Below are positions 1 to 6,048 of a DNA stretch of 6,048 nt, in pieces. The stretch is taken from positions 1 to 6,048 of the forward strand of contig JAJBVR010000162.1 in NCBI GenBank assembly GCA_020859725.1, in the 5' to 3' direction. The notes under the pieces were generated by a model. It was not told where the DNA came from, searched no databases, and worked only from the letters and a program-made list of their open reading frames with translations. The stretch comes from Clostridiales bacterium (GTDB lineage Bacteria; Bacillota; Clostridia; Oscillospirales; Acutalibacteraceae). The translations under genes were made by a program, and so were the position numbers. Position 1 is the stretch's first letter. Every line of letters starts with the position of its first letter.

Positions 1-101
1 GTATTATATATGAATTTGGAAACGGTTTTTTCAAAATCCCAGCTCCAAATTGTATCAAGATGAGCGGTTGCAACAGTATATATCTTTTTTTTATTACTCA
101 T
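1..101 (-). CDS. N-terminal fragment of a glycoside hydrolase family 38 (alpha-mannosidase)-like protein, running off the left edge
   Basis: Only the first 33 codons plus two bases are in the window. They read in the minus direction from an ATG at 99-101, and the frame is open to position 1. Residues 12-24 read TAHLDTIWSWDFE, giving an H14-x-D16-x-x-W19 pattern after a short beta-strand-like IYTVA. In GH38 enzymes the first strand carries an HxDxxW motif whose His and Asp bind the catalytic zinc; that match is the basis of the call. GH38 enzymes remove alpha-mannosyl residues from glycans or glycoconjugates. No signal peptide is visible (the start is MSNKKK), which suggests a cytoplasmic enzyme acting on imported oligosaccharides; that part is inference. 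A good ribosome site precedes the ATG. A terminator-like hairpin separates the gene from leuS, so it may not belong to the same unit. The zinc ligands further along the protein and the catalytic nucleophile are outside the window, so activity cannot be judged. An A8 run lies in codons 4-6. Confidence 0.7.
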   Translation of the reverse strand, partial: MSNKKKIYTVATAHLDTIWSWDFEKTVSKFIYN

Positions 102-107
102 ACCAAT

Positions 108-112
108 CTCCT
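108..112 (-). promoter_or_regulatory. Ribosome binding site of the GH38-like gene
   Basis: AGGAG reading on the minus strand, 6 nt (ATTGGT) before the ATG at 99-101. The strong site at ideal spacing is the main reason to accept this short edge fragment as a real gene start. It lies just beyond the T-rich tract of the upstream hairpin. Confidence 0.75.
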
Positions 113-115
113 GTA

Positions 116-153
116 AAATTAATAAAATATACGGCTTATAAAACCGCCGCATA
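116..153 (-). terminator. Probable intrinsic terminator after leuS
   Basis: On the minus strand, TATGCGGC (146-153) can pair with GCCGTATA (128-135) around a 10-nt loop. This is an 8-bp stem with one G-U pair and a GC-rich top. It is followed at once by TTTTATTAATTTT (down to about 115). The stem starts 10 nt after the leuS stop codon. A run of A residues before the stem (155-160) would extend it with A-U pairs and would also give a T-tract on the plus strand, so the element could work in both directions; no plus-strand gene is visible to use it. The T-tract is interrupted by A residues, so partial read-through into the GH38-like gene is possible. Confidence 0.65.
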
Positions 154-163
154 CTTTTTTCGC

Positions 164-2572
164 TTAAACGGCTACTATATTCACGAGCTTTCCGGGCACG
201 TAAATTTCTTTTTTAATTGTTTTTCCGCTTATCGCGCCTGATATTTTTTCATCAGCCTTAGCCAGCTTTAAAACTTCTTCTTTTTCCATATTAGCAGGAA
301 TGGTAATGCGTGAACGCACCTTTCCCATAATTTGAACAGCGATTTCAACGGTGTTTTCAACTATTTTATTTTCATCATAATCACACCAGGATGCCTCGTT
401 TACCATTCCGCCGAAATTCATAACCTGCCACATTTCTTCTGTAACGTGAGGAGCAAAAGGATTTAAAAGAATAGTAAGTGTTTTTAACTCAGCCATTGTT
501 ACACTGCCTTTTTCATACATTTTATTAACAAGAGTCATCATTGCAGCGATAGCGGTGTTGCATTTAAGATTATCAATATCTTCTGAAACCTTTTTTATCG
601 TTTTATGAATAAGTGTTTCCAGCGCACTGCTGTATTCATCGCCCGAAACGGCAATTTCCCTAAGATTCCAAAATCGCTCTATAAATCTTTTGCAGCCTTT
701 TATTGAATCCGAGTTCCACGGAGCTGCTTTTTCAAAATCGCCTATAAACATTTCATAAAGGCGCATAGTATCCGCACCGAATTGCTCTACTATTTCATCG
801 GGATTAACCACATTGCCTCTGGATTTGCTCATTTTTTCCCCGTTTTCACCGAGAATCATACCATGAGAAGTTCTTTTCTTATAAGGTTCTGAAGTAGGAA
901 CAACACCTATGTCATAAAGAAATTTATGCCAAAAGCGGCTGTAAAGCAAATGAAGCGTGGTGTGCTCCATTCCGCCGTTATACCAATCAACCGGCGACCA
1001 ATAGGCAAGCGCCTCCTTTGATGCTAAAGCTTTATCGTTATGCGGATCCATGTATCTGAGGAAATACCATGAAGATCCTGCCCATTGCGGCATTGTATCG
1101 GTTTCTCTTTTTGCCGAACCCCCGCAGCACGGGCAAACCGTATTAACCCAATCTGTTATTTTTGCAAGAGGAGACTCTCCTGTATCCGTAGGTTCATACG
1201 AATCCACATTTGGAAGTTCAAGCGGAAGTTCATCTTCCGGAACAGGCACATAGCCGCATTTTTCACACTTGACTATCGGTATCGGCTCTCCCCAGTATCT
1301 TTGACGGCTGAAAACCCAGTCGCGCAGCTTAAAATTAACTTTTTTTCTGCCCTTGCCTTCTTTTTCCAGCCATTCCACCATGGTTTTTTTTGCTTCTTCA
1401 ACGGACAAGCCTGTGATGAAACCGCTGTTTACAAGCGTTCCGGAGGAACAGTCTGTAAACGCTTCTTTCTGAACGTCCTCTCCTCCGGCAACAACTTCAA
1501 TGATAGGAAGATTAAATTTTTTGGCAAATTCCCAGTCTCTTGTGTCATGCGCAGGAACAGCCATAATCGCCCCTGTTCCGTAAGAGGTTAAAACATAATC
1601 TGAAATAAATATCGGAATTTCCGAATTATTAACGGGATTTATTCCCATAACACCGTTTAGCTTAACACCTGTTTTTTCCTTATTAAGCTCTGTTCTTTCA
1701 AAATCACTTTTATGCGCGGCTTCATTTTGATAGGCGCGAACCTCATCCATATTTGAAATATTTTCAGCCAATTTTTCAATAAGCGAATGCTCCGGGGAAA
1801 TAACCATATATGTTGCTCCAAAAAGTGTGTCGCACCTTGTTGTATAAACAGTAAGAATATCCCCGAGAGTTGTTTTAAAATCAACTTCGGCTCCCGTGCT
1901 TCTGCCGATCCAGTTGCGCTGCTGAACCTTAACTCTGTCTATAAAATCAACATTATCAAGATCGGCGGCAAGTCTTTCGGCATAATCAGTTATTTTAAGC
2001 ATCCACTGGCTTTGATTTTTGCGTATAACCTCAGACCCGCATCTCTCGCACACTCCGTTTACTACTTCCTCATTTGCAAGCACACATTTGCATGAAGTGC
2101 ACCAGTTAACGGCCATTTCCTTTTTATATGCCAGTCCATTTTTAAAAAGCTGAAGAAAAATCCACTGAGTCCATTTATAATATTTAGGATCAGTTGTGTT
2201 AATTTCCCTTGTCCAGTCAAAAGAAAAGCCCAATGATTGCAGCTGCTGCTTAAAATGAGCAACATTCTTTTTTGTTACTTCGGCCGGATGAATGTGATTT
2301 TTAATGGCATAGTTTTCCGTTGGCAAACCAAACGCATCCCAACCCATCGGATAGAGCACATTATAGCCCTGAAGCCTTTTTTTCCTTGCAACTATATCAA
2401 GGGCGGTATATGAGCGCGGGTGTCCAACATGAAGCCCCTGCCCGCTTGGATACGGAAATTCAACAAGGCAATAGTATTTCGGCAGCGAATAATCATTTTT
2501 CGCAGCGAAAATATTTTGGCCATACCATATATCCTGCCATTTTTTCTCAATTCTCTTAAAATCATACTCCAT
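164..2572 (-). CDS. leuS: Leucyl-tRNA synthetase (class Ia), complete
   Basis: Cytoplasmic enzyme that charges tRNA(Leu) with leucine and hydrolyses mischarged tRNA. The 802 residues show the Rossmann catalytic core with [13 protein letters not shown] at 39-51 (HIGH motif HVGH, 48-51). A first Cys4 zinc knuckle is at C158/C161/C175/C178. The CP1 editing domain spans about 225-415, with a threonine-rich TTRCDTLFG at 244-252 and [19 protein letters not shown] at 332-350 (D346 probably matches the conserved editing aspartate). A second Cys4 knuckle is at C436/C439/C480/C483, and KMSKS at 580-584. The alpha-helical anticodon domain and a small C-terminal domain follow. GMILGENGE runs straight into KMSKS, so the leucine-specific insertion of the E. 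coli enzyme is absent. Length and layout match the Bacillus-type enzyme of about 804 aa. All key motifs are intact. The ATG has a near-perfect Shine-Dalgarno site, 14 nt separate it from rsfS, and no T-box leader fits in that gap. It is probably the last gene of the operon. Confidence 0.98.
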   Translation of the reverse strand: MEYDFKRIEKKWQDIWYGQNIFAAKNDYSLPKYYCLVEFPYPSGQGLHVGHPRSYTALDIVARKKRLQGYNVLYPMGWDAFGLPTENYAIKNHIHPAEVTKKNVAHFKQQLQSLGFSFDWTREINTTDPKYYKWTQWIFLQLFKNGLAYKKEMAVNWCTSCKCVLANEEVVNGVCERCGSEVIRKNQSQWMLKITDYAERLAADLDNVDFIDRVKVQQRNWIGRSTGAEVDFKTTLGDILTVYTTRCDTLFGATYMVISPEHSLIEKLAENISNMDEVRAYQNEAAHKSDFERTELNKEKTGVKLNGVMGINPVNNSEIPIFISDYVLTSYGTGAIMAVPAHDTRDWEFAKKFNLPIIEVVAGGEDVQKEAFTDCSSGTLVNSGFITGLSVEEAKKTMVEWLEKEGKGRKKVNFKLRDWVFSRQRYWGEPIPIVKCEKCGYVPVPEDELPLELPNVDSYEPTDTGESPLAKITDWVNTVCPCCGGSAKRETDTMPQWAGSSWYFLRYMDPHNDKALASKEALAYWSPVDWYNGGMEHTTLHLLYSRFWHKFLYDIGVVPTSEPYKKRTSHGMILGENGEKMSKSRGNVVNPDEIVEQFGADTMRLYEMFIGDFEKAAPWNSDSIKGCKRFIERFWNLREIAVSGDEYSSALETLIHKTIKKVSEDIDNLKCNTAIAAMMTLVNKMYEKGSVTMAELKTLTILLNPFAPHVTEEMWQVMNFGGMVNEASWCDYDENKIVENTVEIAVQIMGKVRSRITIPANMEKEEVLKLAKADEKISGAISGKTIKKEIYVPGKLVNIVAV

Positions 2573-2580
2573 TTCAATAT

Positions 2581-2588
2581 CCTCCTTT
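2581..2588 (-). promoter_or_regulatory. Strong ribosome binding site of leuS, fused to the rsfS stop codon
   Basis: AAAGGAGG on the minus strand, 8 nt before the leuS ATG. The rsfS stop TAA (2587-2589) supplies its first two A residues (TAAAGGAGG). A ribosome terminating on rsfS would therefore cover the leuS site, which suggests coupling of the two genes. It is the strongest Shine-Dalgarno match in the window. Confidence 0.85.
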
Positions 2589-2940
2589 AATCGCTTAAAA
2601 GCGTTTCTGTATCAAGCATTTCCCCATCGCTCCACAAGCGTTCAAGCTGAAAATACTGCCTTTGCTCCTTATGAAACACGTGGATAACCACAGATCCGAA
2701 ATCTAGGCATATCCATCCTGACTGCCTGCCCTCTATATGATAGTATTCCTCGCCGGCTTCTTTAAGCTTAAATTCAATTTCATCGGCAAGCGCTTTTATT
2801 TGAGTGTTTGAATCACCGGTTACAATAACAAAATAATCCGCCAAAACAGATAAATCCCTTATGCCTATAACCCGGATATCCCTGCCTTTTTTACTGTCTG
2901 CCGCTTTAACGGCAATTTTTACAATGTCTGAAGAATTCAT
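2587..2940 (-). CDS. rsfS: Ribosome silencing factor RsfS (YbeB/Iojap family)
   Basis: The protein of 117 aa binds uL14 on the large ribosomal subunit, blocks joining of the 30S subunit and damps translation when nutrients run short; this role is known from the family. The sequence shows the family signature through its whole length: DYFVIVTG at 35-42 followed by S44 and Q47, [14 protein letters not shown] at 69-82, then [20 protein letters not shown] at 84-103 and an acidic end. Length is normal for a stand-alone bacterial RsfS. The start is an ATG with AAGGA (2949-2953) 8 nt upstream, and that site overlaps the last base of the yqeK stop. The neighbours yqeK and nadD upstream are the classic Bacillota context of this gene (yqeJ-yqeK-yqeL in Bacillus subtilis). 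Here leuS follows directly. No oddities seen. Confidence 0.96.
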   Translation of the reverse strand: MNSSDIVKIAVKAADSKKGRDIRVIGIRDLSVLADYFVIVTGDSNTQIKALADEIEFKLKEAGEEYYHIEGRQSGWICLDFGSVVIHVFHKEQRQYFQLERLWSDGEMLDTETLLSD

Positions 2941-2952
2941 ATATTTAATCCT

Positions 2953-3540
2953 TTATTTATTTTCAAGTTTTATTTGTTTTTTCAGCATAGAATTATAGCA
3001 TTCAACCGTGCTTGGATGTATTAATTCGGTGTTGGATATTAATTTTTTTATTGTATATTCGGTTGAATAAAGAATTGCGCTGTCAATATTTTCATAAGCA
3101 AGTTTCCGCATTTTTTCAACATCGGGATAATTACGCTCGGCAGAAATAAAATCAGCGGTGTAAACAATTTTTTCAAGCATTGTCATACCCCTTTTTCCCG
3201 TTGTATGCCACCTGACAGCGCCCAAAACCTCTGCATCCGTTATTCCAAGCTCAAGCTCACAATATGCCGCGCCGGACATTTGATGGATAACCGCAGGATT
3301 ATACATTTCCAAAAAAGTAAGAGTTTCCCCGCTCTTTAATATATATTCATATTGTGTTTCAAGGCTTTCTTCTTTCGTTATATCATGAAGGATTCCAGAA
3401 AGATATGCTTTATTTGAATCGGCATTGTATTTTAAACTCAGTTTTTCAGCCGCTTCGGCAACATTAAGTGAATGAATATATCTTGAATCAGACAGCTTGC
3501 TTTTAATTATTCTTTTATAATCATCAAAATTTTTCAACAT
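2953..3540 (-). CDS. yqeK: YqeK-type HD-domain symmetrical Ap4A hydrolase
   Basis: Likely hydrolyses diadenosine tetraphosphate to two ADP, using metals held by an HD fold; YqeK proteins of Bacillota have been shown to do this. With the ATG at 3538-3540 the protein has 195 residues. It carries SRYIHSLNVA at 19-28 (first metal histidine H23), LHDITK at 51-56 with the HD pair H52-D53, H86 in VIHQMSG, HTTGK at 112-116, and LEKIVYTADFI with D130. This is the complete HD ligand set in the right order. An in-frame ATG at 3550-3552 would add four residues (MRRF), but nothing like a ribosome site precedes it. The sequence GAGGAG between the two ATGs serves the inner one, which also gives the usual family N-terminus of about 18 residues before the RYIH motif. 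The gene overlaps the end of nadD by 17 nt, implying translational coupling. Function is supported by family knowledge; the start is inferred. Confidence 0.93.
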   Translation of the reverse strand: MLKNFDDYKRIIKSKLSDSRYIHSLNVAEAAEKLSLKYNADSNKAYLSGILHDITKEESLETQYEYILKSGETLTFLEMYNPAVIHQMSGAAYCELELGITDAEVLGAVRWHTTGKRGMTMLEKIVYTADFISAERNYPDVEKMRKLAYENIDSAILYSTEYTIKKLISNTELIHPSTVECYNSMLKKQIKLENK

Positions 3541-4126
3541 AAATCTCCTCATTTATAATATAATCTTTTACGGCATTTGGCACAAGCCCCGAAATATCAA
3601 TATTATTTTTTATTTTTTCGCGTATCTCACTGCTTGAAACAACCACGGGTTCAAAATCCGCGATATAGCAATTACTTATTTTTAATTTTCCGGAGGCAAA
3701 GTCCAAAAGCTTTTTTCTTGAATCTTTTTCTCTTGCGGCAGTGCACAAAACAGCAGCTTGAGATATTTTTTTATAATTATACCATTTATCAAAATTTAAA
3801 AATTGATCCTGACCCACAATGAGAAAAAACTCAGAATCCGGATATATTTTTTTTAATTCCAACAATGTGTCATAAGTATAGCTTTTACCTGTTCTGTGAA
3901 ATTCAATTTCTGAAATTTCCGCATTAGGAAAATCACGAAACGCAAGTTTAAGCATATCCACACGCTGGTTTGCCGCTGCGAAACACTCCGAACTTCTGTG
4001 AGGTGGGTTTGCTGTGGGAACAATCAGCAGTTTATCAAGATTCAAAATACTTATATATTTTTCCGCCAAATTGATATGACCGTTGTGAACAGGATTAAAC
4101 GCGCCGCCGAAAACACCCGTTTTCAC
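3524..4126 (-). CDS. nadD: Nicotinate-nucleotide adenylyltransferase
   Basis: Joins ATP and nicotinate mononucleotide to give deamido-NAD, the shared step of de novo and salvage NAD synthesis in the cytoplasm. The 200 aa protein is a nucleotidyltransferase-fold enzyme. GVFGGAFNPVHNGH at 4-17 contains the HxGH site (HNGH, 14-17). PTANPPHR at 37-44 is the substrate loop, GKSYTYDTL is at 80-88, FLIVGQDQFLNFDKWY at 101-116 carries the conserved Gly-x-Asp and Trp, and VVSSSEIR at 162-169 is the second ATP-binding signature (SSxxIR). All are intact and the length is normal. The start is GTG at 4124-4126. It is the only sensible start, because the GGAFNPVH signature follows immediately, and AAGGCGG lies 8 nt upstream. 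The yhbY stop TAG shares its last G with this GTG, a 1-nt overlap. The 3' end overlaps yqeK. Confidence 0.97.
   Translation of the reverse strand: MKTGVFGGAFNPVHNGHINLAEKYISILNLDKLLIVPTANPPHRSSECFAAANQRVDMLKLAFRDFPNAEISEIEFHRTGKSYTYDTLLELKKIYPDSEFFLIVGQDQFLNFDKWYNYKKISQAAVLCTAAREKDSRKKLLDFASGKLKISNCYIADFEPVVVSSSEIREKIKNNIDISGLVPNAVKDYIINEEIYVEKF
3545..3550 (-). promoter_or_regulatory. Ribosome binding site that decides the yqeK start
   Basis: GAGGAG on the minus strand, with ATTT before the ATG at 3538-3540 (spacing 4 to 6 nt depending on which bases pair). It lies just inside the four extra codons that the alternative ATG at 3550-3552 would add, and within the coding sequence of nadD. It favours the shorter yqeK product. 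Confidence 0.65.
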
Positions 4127-4551
4127 TATTTATTCCGCCTTCCCTGCTTTTGATATTTTACCCAAGGGTGCGCTTCTTCATATTCCCTTTGCCTTTGGCG
4201 CATACCTTTTATTTTAACCTTTTTTTTAGATATTTTTTTACCTGCGGCTTTTGCTGCGGCGAGTTTTTTTTCGTTGATTTTTTCTTTATCGGCTTTTCTG
4301 TAAAGCACAATTATTCCGCCAATGACCTGAATAACCTCTGCGCTTAATTCAGACGCCAAATCATTTGCAAATTCTTTTGGGGTTTGAGGCGCCGTTTCCA
4401 AATGAACGCGGATTTTTAAAAGCTCCCGCGAGTCAAGCGCGTCATCCAACTGTAAAATTAAATTTTTTGAAATTCCGTCCTTTCCTATTTGGAAAATCGG
4501 CTCAAGCGGATTTGCTTTTGCCCTTAAAGCTGCTCTTTCCTTTGATGTCAT
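4126..4551 (-). CDS. yhbY: YhbY-family ribosome assembly RNA-binding protein with a long basic C-terminal tail
   Basis: CRM-domain protein expected to bind precursor 50S particles/rRNA during ribosome maturation. Residues 1-86 are a whole CRM domain: the family opening TSKERAALRAKANPLEPIFQIGKDGIS (2-28, not shown beyond its key parts) with the GxxG RNA-binding loop GKDG at 23-26, then LLKIRVH at 44-50 and VIQVIGGIIVLYRK at 73-86, which normally ends the protein. YhbY proteins such as that of E. coli are about 97 aa. This one has 141, with about 53 extra residues (89-141) of which 20 are Lys or Arg, including AGKKISKKKVKIK at 103-115 and an end QGRRNK. The tail is probably disordered or helical and may add rRNA contacts; that is inference. 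The ATG overlaps the rdgB stop by 4 nt (ATGA), with GGAG (4560-4563) 8 nt upstream. The YhbY-NadD-YqeK-RsfS order is typical of Bacillota. Confidence 0.94.
   Translation of the reverse strand: MTSKERAALRAKANPLEPIFQIGKDGISKNLILQLDDALDSRELLKIRVHLETAPQTPKEFANDLASELSAEVIQVIGGIIVLYRKADKEKINEKKLAAAKAAGKKISKKKVKIKGMRQRQREYEEAHPWVKYQKQGRRNK
4135..4141 (-). promoter_or_regulatory. Ribosome binding site supporting the GTG start of nadD
   Basis: AAGGCGG on the minus strand, one mismatch from AAGGAGG, 8 nt before the GTG. It lies in the last codons of yhbY. Together with the TAGTG stop/start overlap it suggests that nadD is translated by ribosomes finishing yhbY. Confidence 0.55.
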
Positions 4552-5135
4552 ATATATTTCTCCAACTCTTTTTTCAGCTTTCGCAGAGCATTTCCGCGAT
4601 GACTGATTTTATCTTTTTCATCGGCGGAATACCTGCCGAAACTTTTTCCGTTTACAATAAACAGCGGATCATAACCGAATCCCTCTGTTCCGTCCCGTTC
4701 AAATCCTATTGAACCACGGCATTCTCCTCTTACAATTATTTCATTTCCGCTTGGGAAAACACAGCATATTGCACAAACATAATGGGCCGTTCTTTTTTCT
4801 TCCGGAACCCCGCTGAGCTTTTCAAGCAGCAAATCATTGTTTTTTTCATCATTTCCGTGCTCGCCGGAAAATCTCGCCGAATATATTCCGGGAGCTCCGT
4901 TAAGATAATCCACGCAAAGCCCGCTGTCATCCGCTATAGCCGGCATATTTGCCGTTTTACATGCAGAAACGGCTTTAAGCTGGGCATTTTCCTCAAAGGT
5001 AGAACCCGTTTCCTCTACTTCGGGCAGGTTTATTCCAAGCATTTCTGCTGTTTTCACATTTATTCCGAGAGGAGAAAGAATTCTTTGCATTTCCGCAAGT
5101 TTTTTCATATTATTGGTTGCCAAAATAAAATCCAT
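4548..5135 (-). CDS. rdgB: RdgB/HAM1-type XTP/dITP diphosphatase
   Basis: House-cleaning enzyme that hydrolyses non-canonical purine triphosphates (dITP, ITP, XTP) to monophosphates and keeps them out of DNA and RNA. The 195-residue protein has every family motif: ILATNNMKK at 4-12 (substrate/phosphate loop), the acidic EVEETGSTFEENA at 39-51, AIADDSGL at 66-73 with the catalytic and metal-binding acidic pair D69/D70, GAPGIYSARFSG at 80-91, GFGYDPLF at 152-159 for base recognition, and DKISHRGNAL at 175-184. Length is normal. The ATG at 5133-5135 has AAAGG (5144-5148) 8 nt upstream. Thirty-six nt separate it from ftsY; that gap holds the ribosome site and no clear promoter or hairpin. The last bases overlap yhbY. 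No anomaly seen. Confidence 0.97.
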   Translation of the reverse strand: MDFILATNNMKKLAEMQRILSPLGINVKTAEMLGINLPEVEETGSTFEENAQLKAVSACKTANMPAIADDSGLCVDYLNGAPGIYSARFSGEHGNDEKNNDLLLEKLSGVPEEKRTAHYVCAICCVFPSGNEIIVRGECRGSIGFERDGTEGFGYDPLFIVNGKSFGRYSADEKDKISHRGNALRKLKKELEKYI

Positions 5136-5171
5136 TTTTCATACCTTTCCGCGATTAAACTTATAAATCAT

Positions 5172-6048
5172 TTAATTTTTATTTTCATCGCTGTCAAACA
5201 AACCGGCGGCAAAAGCATCCGCGTCAAACGGCTGCAAATCATCAATCTGCTCACCGACCCCGACAAATTTAACCGGAACATCCAGCTCATTATTAATTGC
5301 CAAAACAACGCCGCCTCTTGCGGTTCCGTCCAATTTGGTAAGAATAATTCCCGTAATCCCGGCGGCATCTTTAAAATCCTTAGCCTGGTTAACGGCATTT
5401 TGACCCGTTGTGGCGTCAAGCACCAAAAGCACTTCCTTTGATGCATCGGGCAGTTCGCGGCTGATTACACGGCTGATTTTATTAAGCTCTTCCATAAGAT
5501 TTTTCTTGTTGTGAAGTCTGCCGGCAGTATCTATTATAATAACGTCCGCATTTCTTGCTTTTCCCGCCTGAATTGTATCGAACACAACCGAGGCGGGATC
5601 TGAACCCTCGGCGGATTTTATCAAATCAACATCCGCTCGGTCGGCCCACACCTGAAGCTGTTCAATAGCGGCGGCGCGAAAAGTATCCGCAGCTCCGAGT
5701 ATAACCTTTCTGCCCTGTTCCTTAAGTCTGAGAGCAAGTTTTCCTATAGTTGTTGTTTTTCCGACTCCGTTAACGCCTATAACAAGAATAACAGACGGCT
5801 TGGTGCGTAATTTTAAATAACTTCCTCCCCAAACAATTCCCGAAACAATATCCTTTAATACTTCACGAACCTGTTTCACATTTGTTATTCTGTCATTAGC
5901 AACTTTATCCCTGAGGCTTTTTATAACTTTTTCCGCCGTTGGAAAACCAACATCACCCATTATAAGAATTTCTTCAAGCTCTTCATACAATTCATCCGTA
6001 ATTTCATCATACGAATCAACAACTTCATTTATCTGAGCAGTGATACCC
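5172..6048 (-). CDS. ftsY: Signal recognition particle receptor FtsY, N-terminus cut by the window edge
   Basis: SRP-family GTPase that docks SRP-ribosome complexes at the membrane with Ffh and SecYEG. The reading frame is open to position 6048, giving 291 visible residues. The apparent start at 5988-5990 is only an internal TTG (Leu), because family sequence continues before it ([20 protein letters not shown]). Visible residues show the helical N domain (about 1-80) with [15 protein letters not shown], then the G domain: G1 [15 protein letters not shown] starting at 91, G2/insertion box ADTFRAAA at 120-127, G3 DTAGR at 173-177, DATTGQN at 211-217, G4 [10 protein letters not shown] at 237-246 and the closing GVGE at 263-266. 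The protein ends in an acidic tail, DSDENKN. By comparison with Bacillus FtsY, roughly 35 or more N-terminal residues are missing, and whether an acidic A domain is present cannot be seen. It is the first gene of the visible operon. Confidence 0.97.
   Translation of the reverse strand, partial: GITAQINEVVDSYDEITDELYEELEEILIMGDVGFPTAEKVIKSLRDKVANDRITNVKQVREVLKDIVSGIVWGGSYLKLRTKPSVILVIGVNGVGKTTTIGKLALRLKEQGRKVILGAADTFRAAAIEQLQVWADRADVDLIKSAEGSDPASVVFDTIQAGKARNADVIIIDTAGRLHNKKNLMEELNKISRVISRELPDASKEVLLVLDATTGQNAVNQAKDFKDAAGITGIILTKLDGTARGGVVLAINNELDVPVKFVGVGEQIDDLQPFDADAFAAGLFDSDENKN

Larger units (their letters stand above)
164..6048 (-). other. Probable operon ftsY-rdgB-yhbY-nadD-yqeK-rsfS-leuS
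   Basis: Seven same-strand genes with spacings of +36, -4, -1, -17, +12 and +14 nt, no terminator-like hairpin noticed between them, and a probable terminator after the last. This is a computed layout plus inference; the promoter must lie beyond the right edge unless an internal one was missed. The core yhbY-nadD-yqeK-rsfS is a well-known conserved Bacillota cluster. Confidence 0.75.

Noticed and set aside
102..163. Possible riboswitch or attenuator leader for the GH38-like gene
   Set aside because: Sixty-two nt with a single hairpin and no competing antiterminator stem that I can see; a plain terminator explains it.
50..241. Plus-strand open frame of 63 codons over the leuS end and the terminator
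   Set aside because: It overlaps the end of leuS, the hairpin and the GH38-like start, all better supported on the minus strand. Its low-complexity Tyr/Phe-rich product reflects AT-rich DNA.
570..590. Suspected deletion in LeuRS just before KMSKS
   Set aside because: Loss of the leucine-specific insertion is normal for Bacillus-type LeuRS, and the flanking motifs are intact.
1085..1591. Plus-strand open frame of 168 codons opposite leuS
   Set aside because: It is entirely antisense to the LeuRS editing and catalytic regions, with no domain or start signal; the minus-strand reading explains the sequence.
5136..5171. Possible promoter or small RNA in the ftsY-rdgB gap
   Set aside because: Only 36 nt, which hold the rdgB ribosome site; no -35/-10 pair or stable hairpin could be made out.
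4782..5441. Plus-strand open frame of 219 codons spanning antisense to rdgB and ftsY
   Set aside because: It lies opposite two genes with complete family motifs, has no recognisable domain and no good ribosome site, and its composition (Phe, Ile, Cys, Lys and Arg rich) is that of an antisense shadow.
1..6048. Mobile elements, CRISPR arrays, tRNA genes, toxin-antitoxin pairs or defence genes
   Set aside because: No transposase, inverted terminal repeats, spaced direct repeats or cloverleaf patterns were seen, and almost all bases are accounted for by housekeeping genes.

Overview
The window reads as a compact, single-direction housekeeping segment of a Bacillota chromosome, most likely a Clostridia member (Oscillospirales/Ruminococcaceae-like). 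The evidence is AGGAGG-type Shine-Dalgarno sites, the gene order, a Bacillus-type LeuRS without the leucine-specific insertion, and moderate-to-low GC (about 40% by eye, uneven along the window). The lineage call is an inference from remembered gene order and protein style, not from a search.

Every gene I can support is on the minus strand, so transcription runs from position 6048 towards 1. In that order: ftsY (SRP receptor, N-terminus beyond the window edge), rdgB (XTP/dITP house-cleaning pyrophosphatase), yhbY (CRM-domain ribosome assembly factor with a long basic tail), nadD (NaMN adenylyltransferase, GTG start), yqeK (HD-domain Ap4A hydrolase), rsfS (ribosome silencing factor) and leuS (leucyl-tRNA synthetase). 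After leuS come a hairpin plus T-rich tract that looks like an intrinsic terminator, and then the first 33 codons of a further gene. That gene runs off the left edge and resembles glycoside hydrolase family 38 (alpha-mannosidase).

The seven genes ftsY to leuS look like one transcription unit. Junctions are +36, -4, -1, -17, +12 and +14 nt, and the Shine-Dalgarno sites of rsfS and leuS are built into the preceding stop codons. No promoter, T-box or other leader is visible between them, so the main promoter should lie upstream of ftsY, outside the window. The theme is translation and its nucleotide economy: membrane delivery of ribosomes (FtsY), ribosome maturation (YhbY), ribosome splitting/silencing (RsfS), tRNA charging (LeuS), removal of the Ap4A that aminoacyl-tRNA synthetases produce (YqeK), NAD synthesis (NadD) and nucleotide-pool sanitation (RdgB).

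No mobile element, CRISPR array, tRNA/rRNA gene or repeat family was seen. I did not find an evidently new system. The points worth a second look are the YhbY tail, the terminator before the GH38-like gene, the missing leuS leader and the corrected yqeK start.
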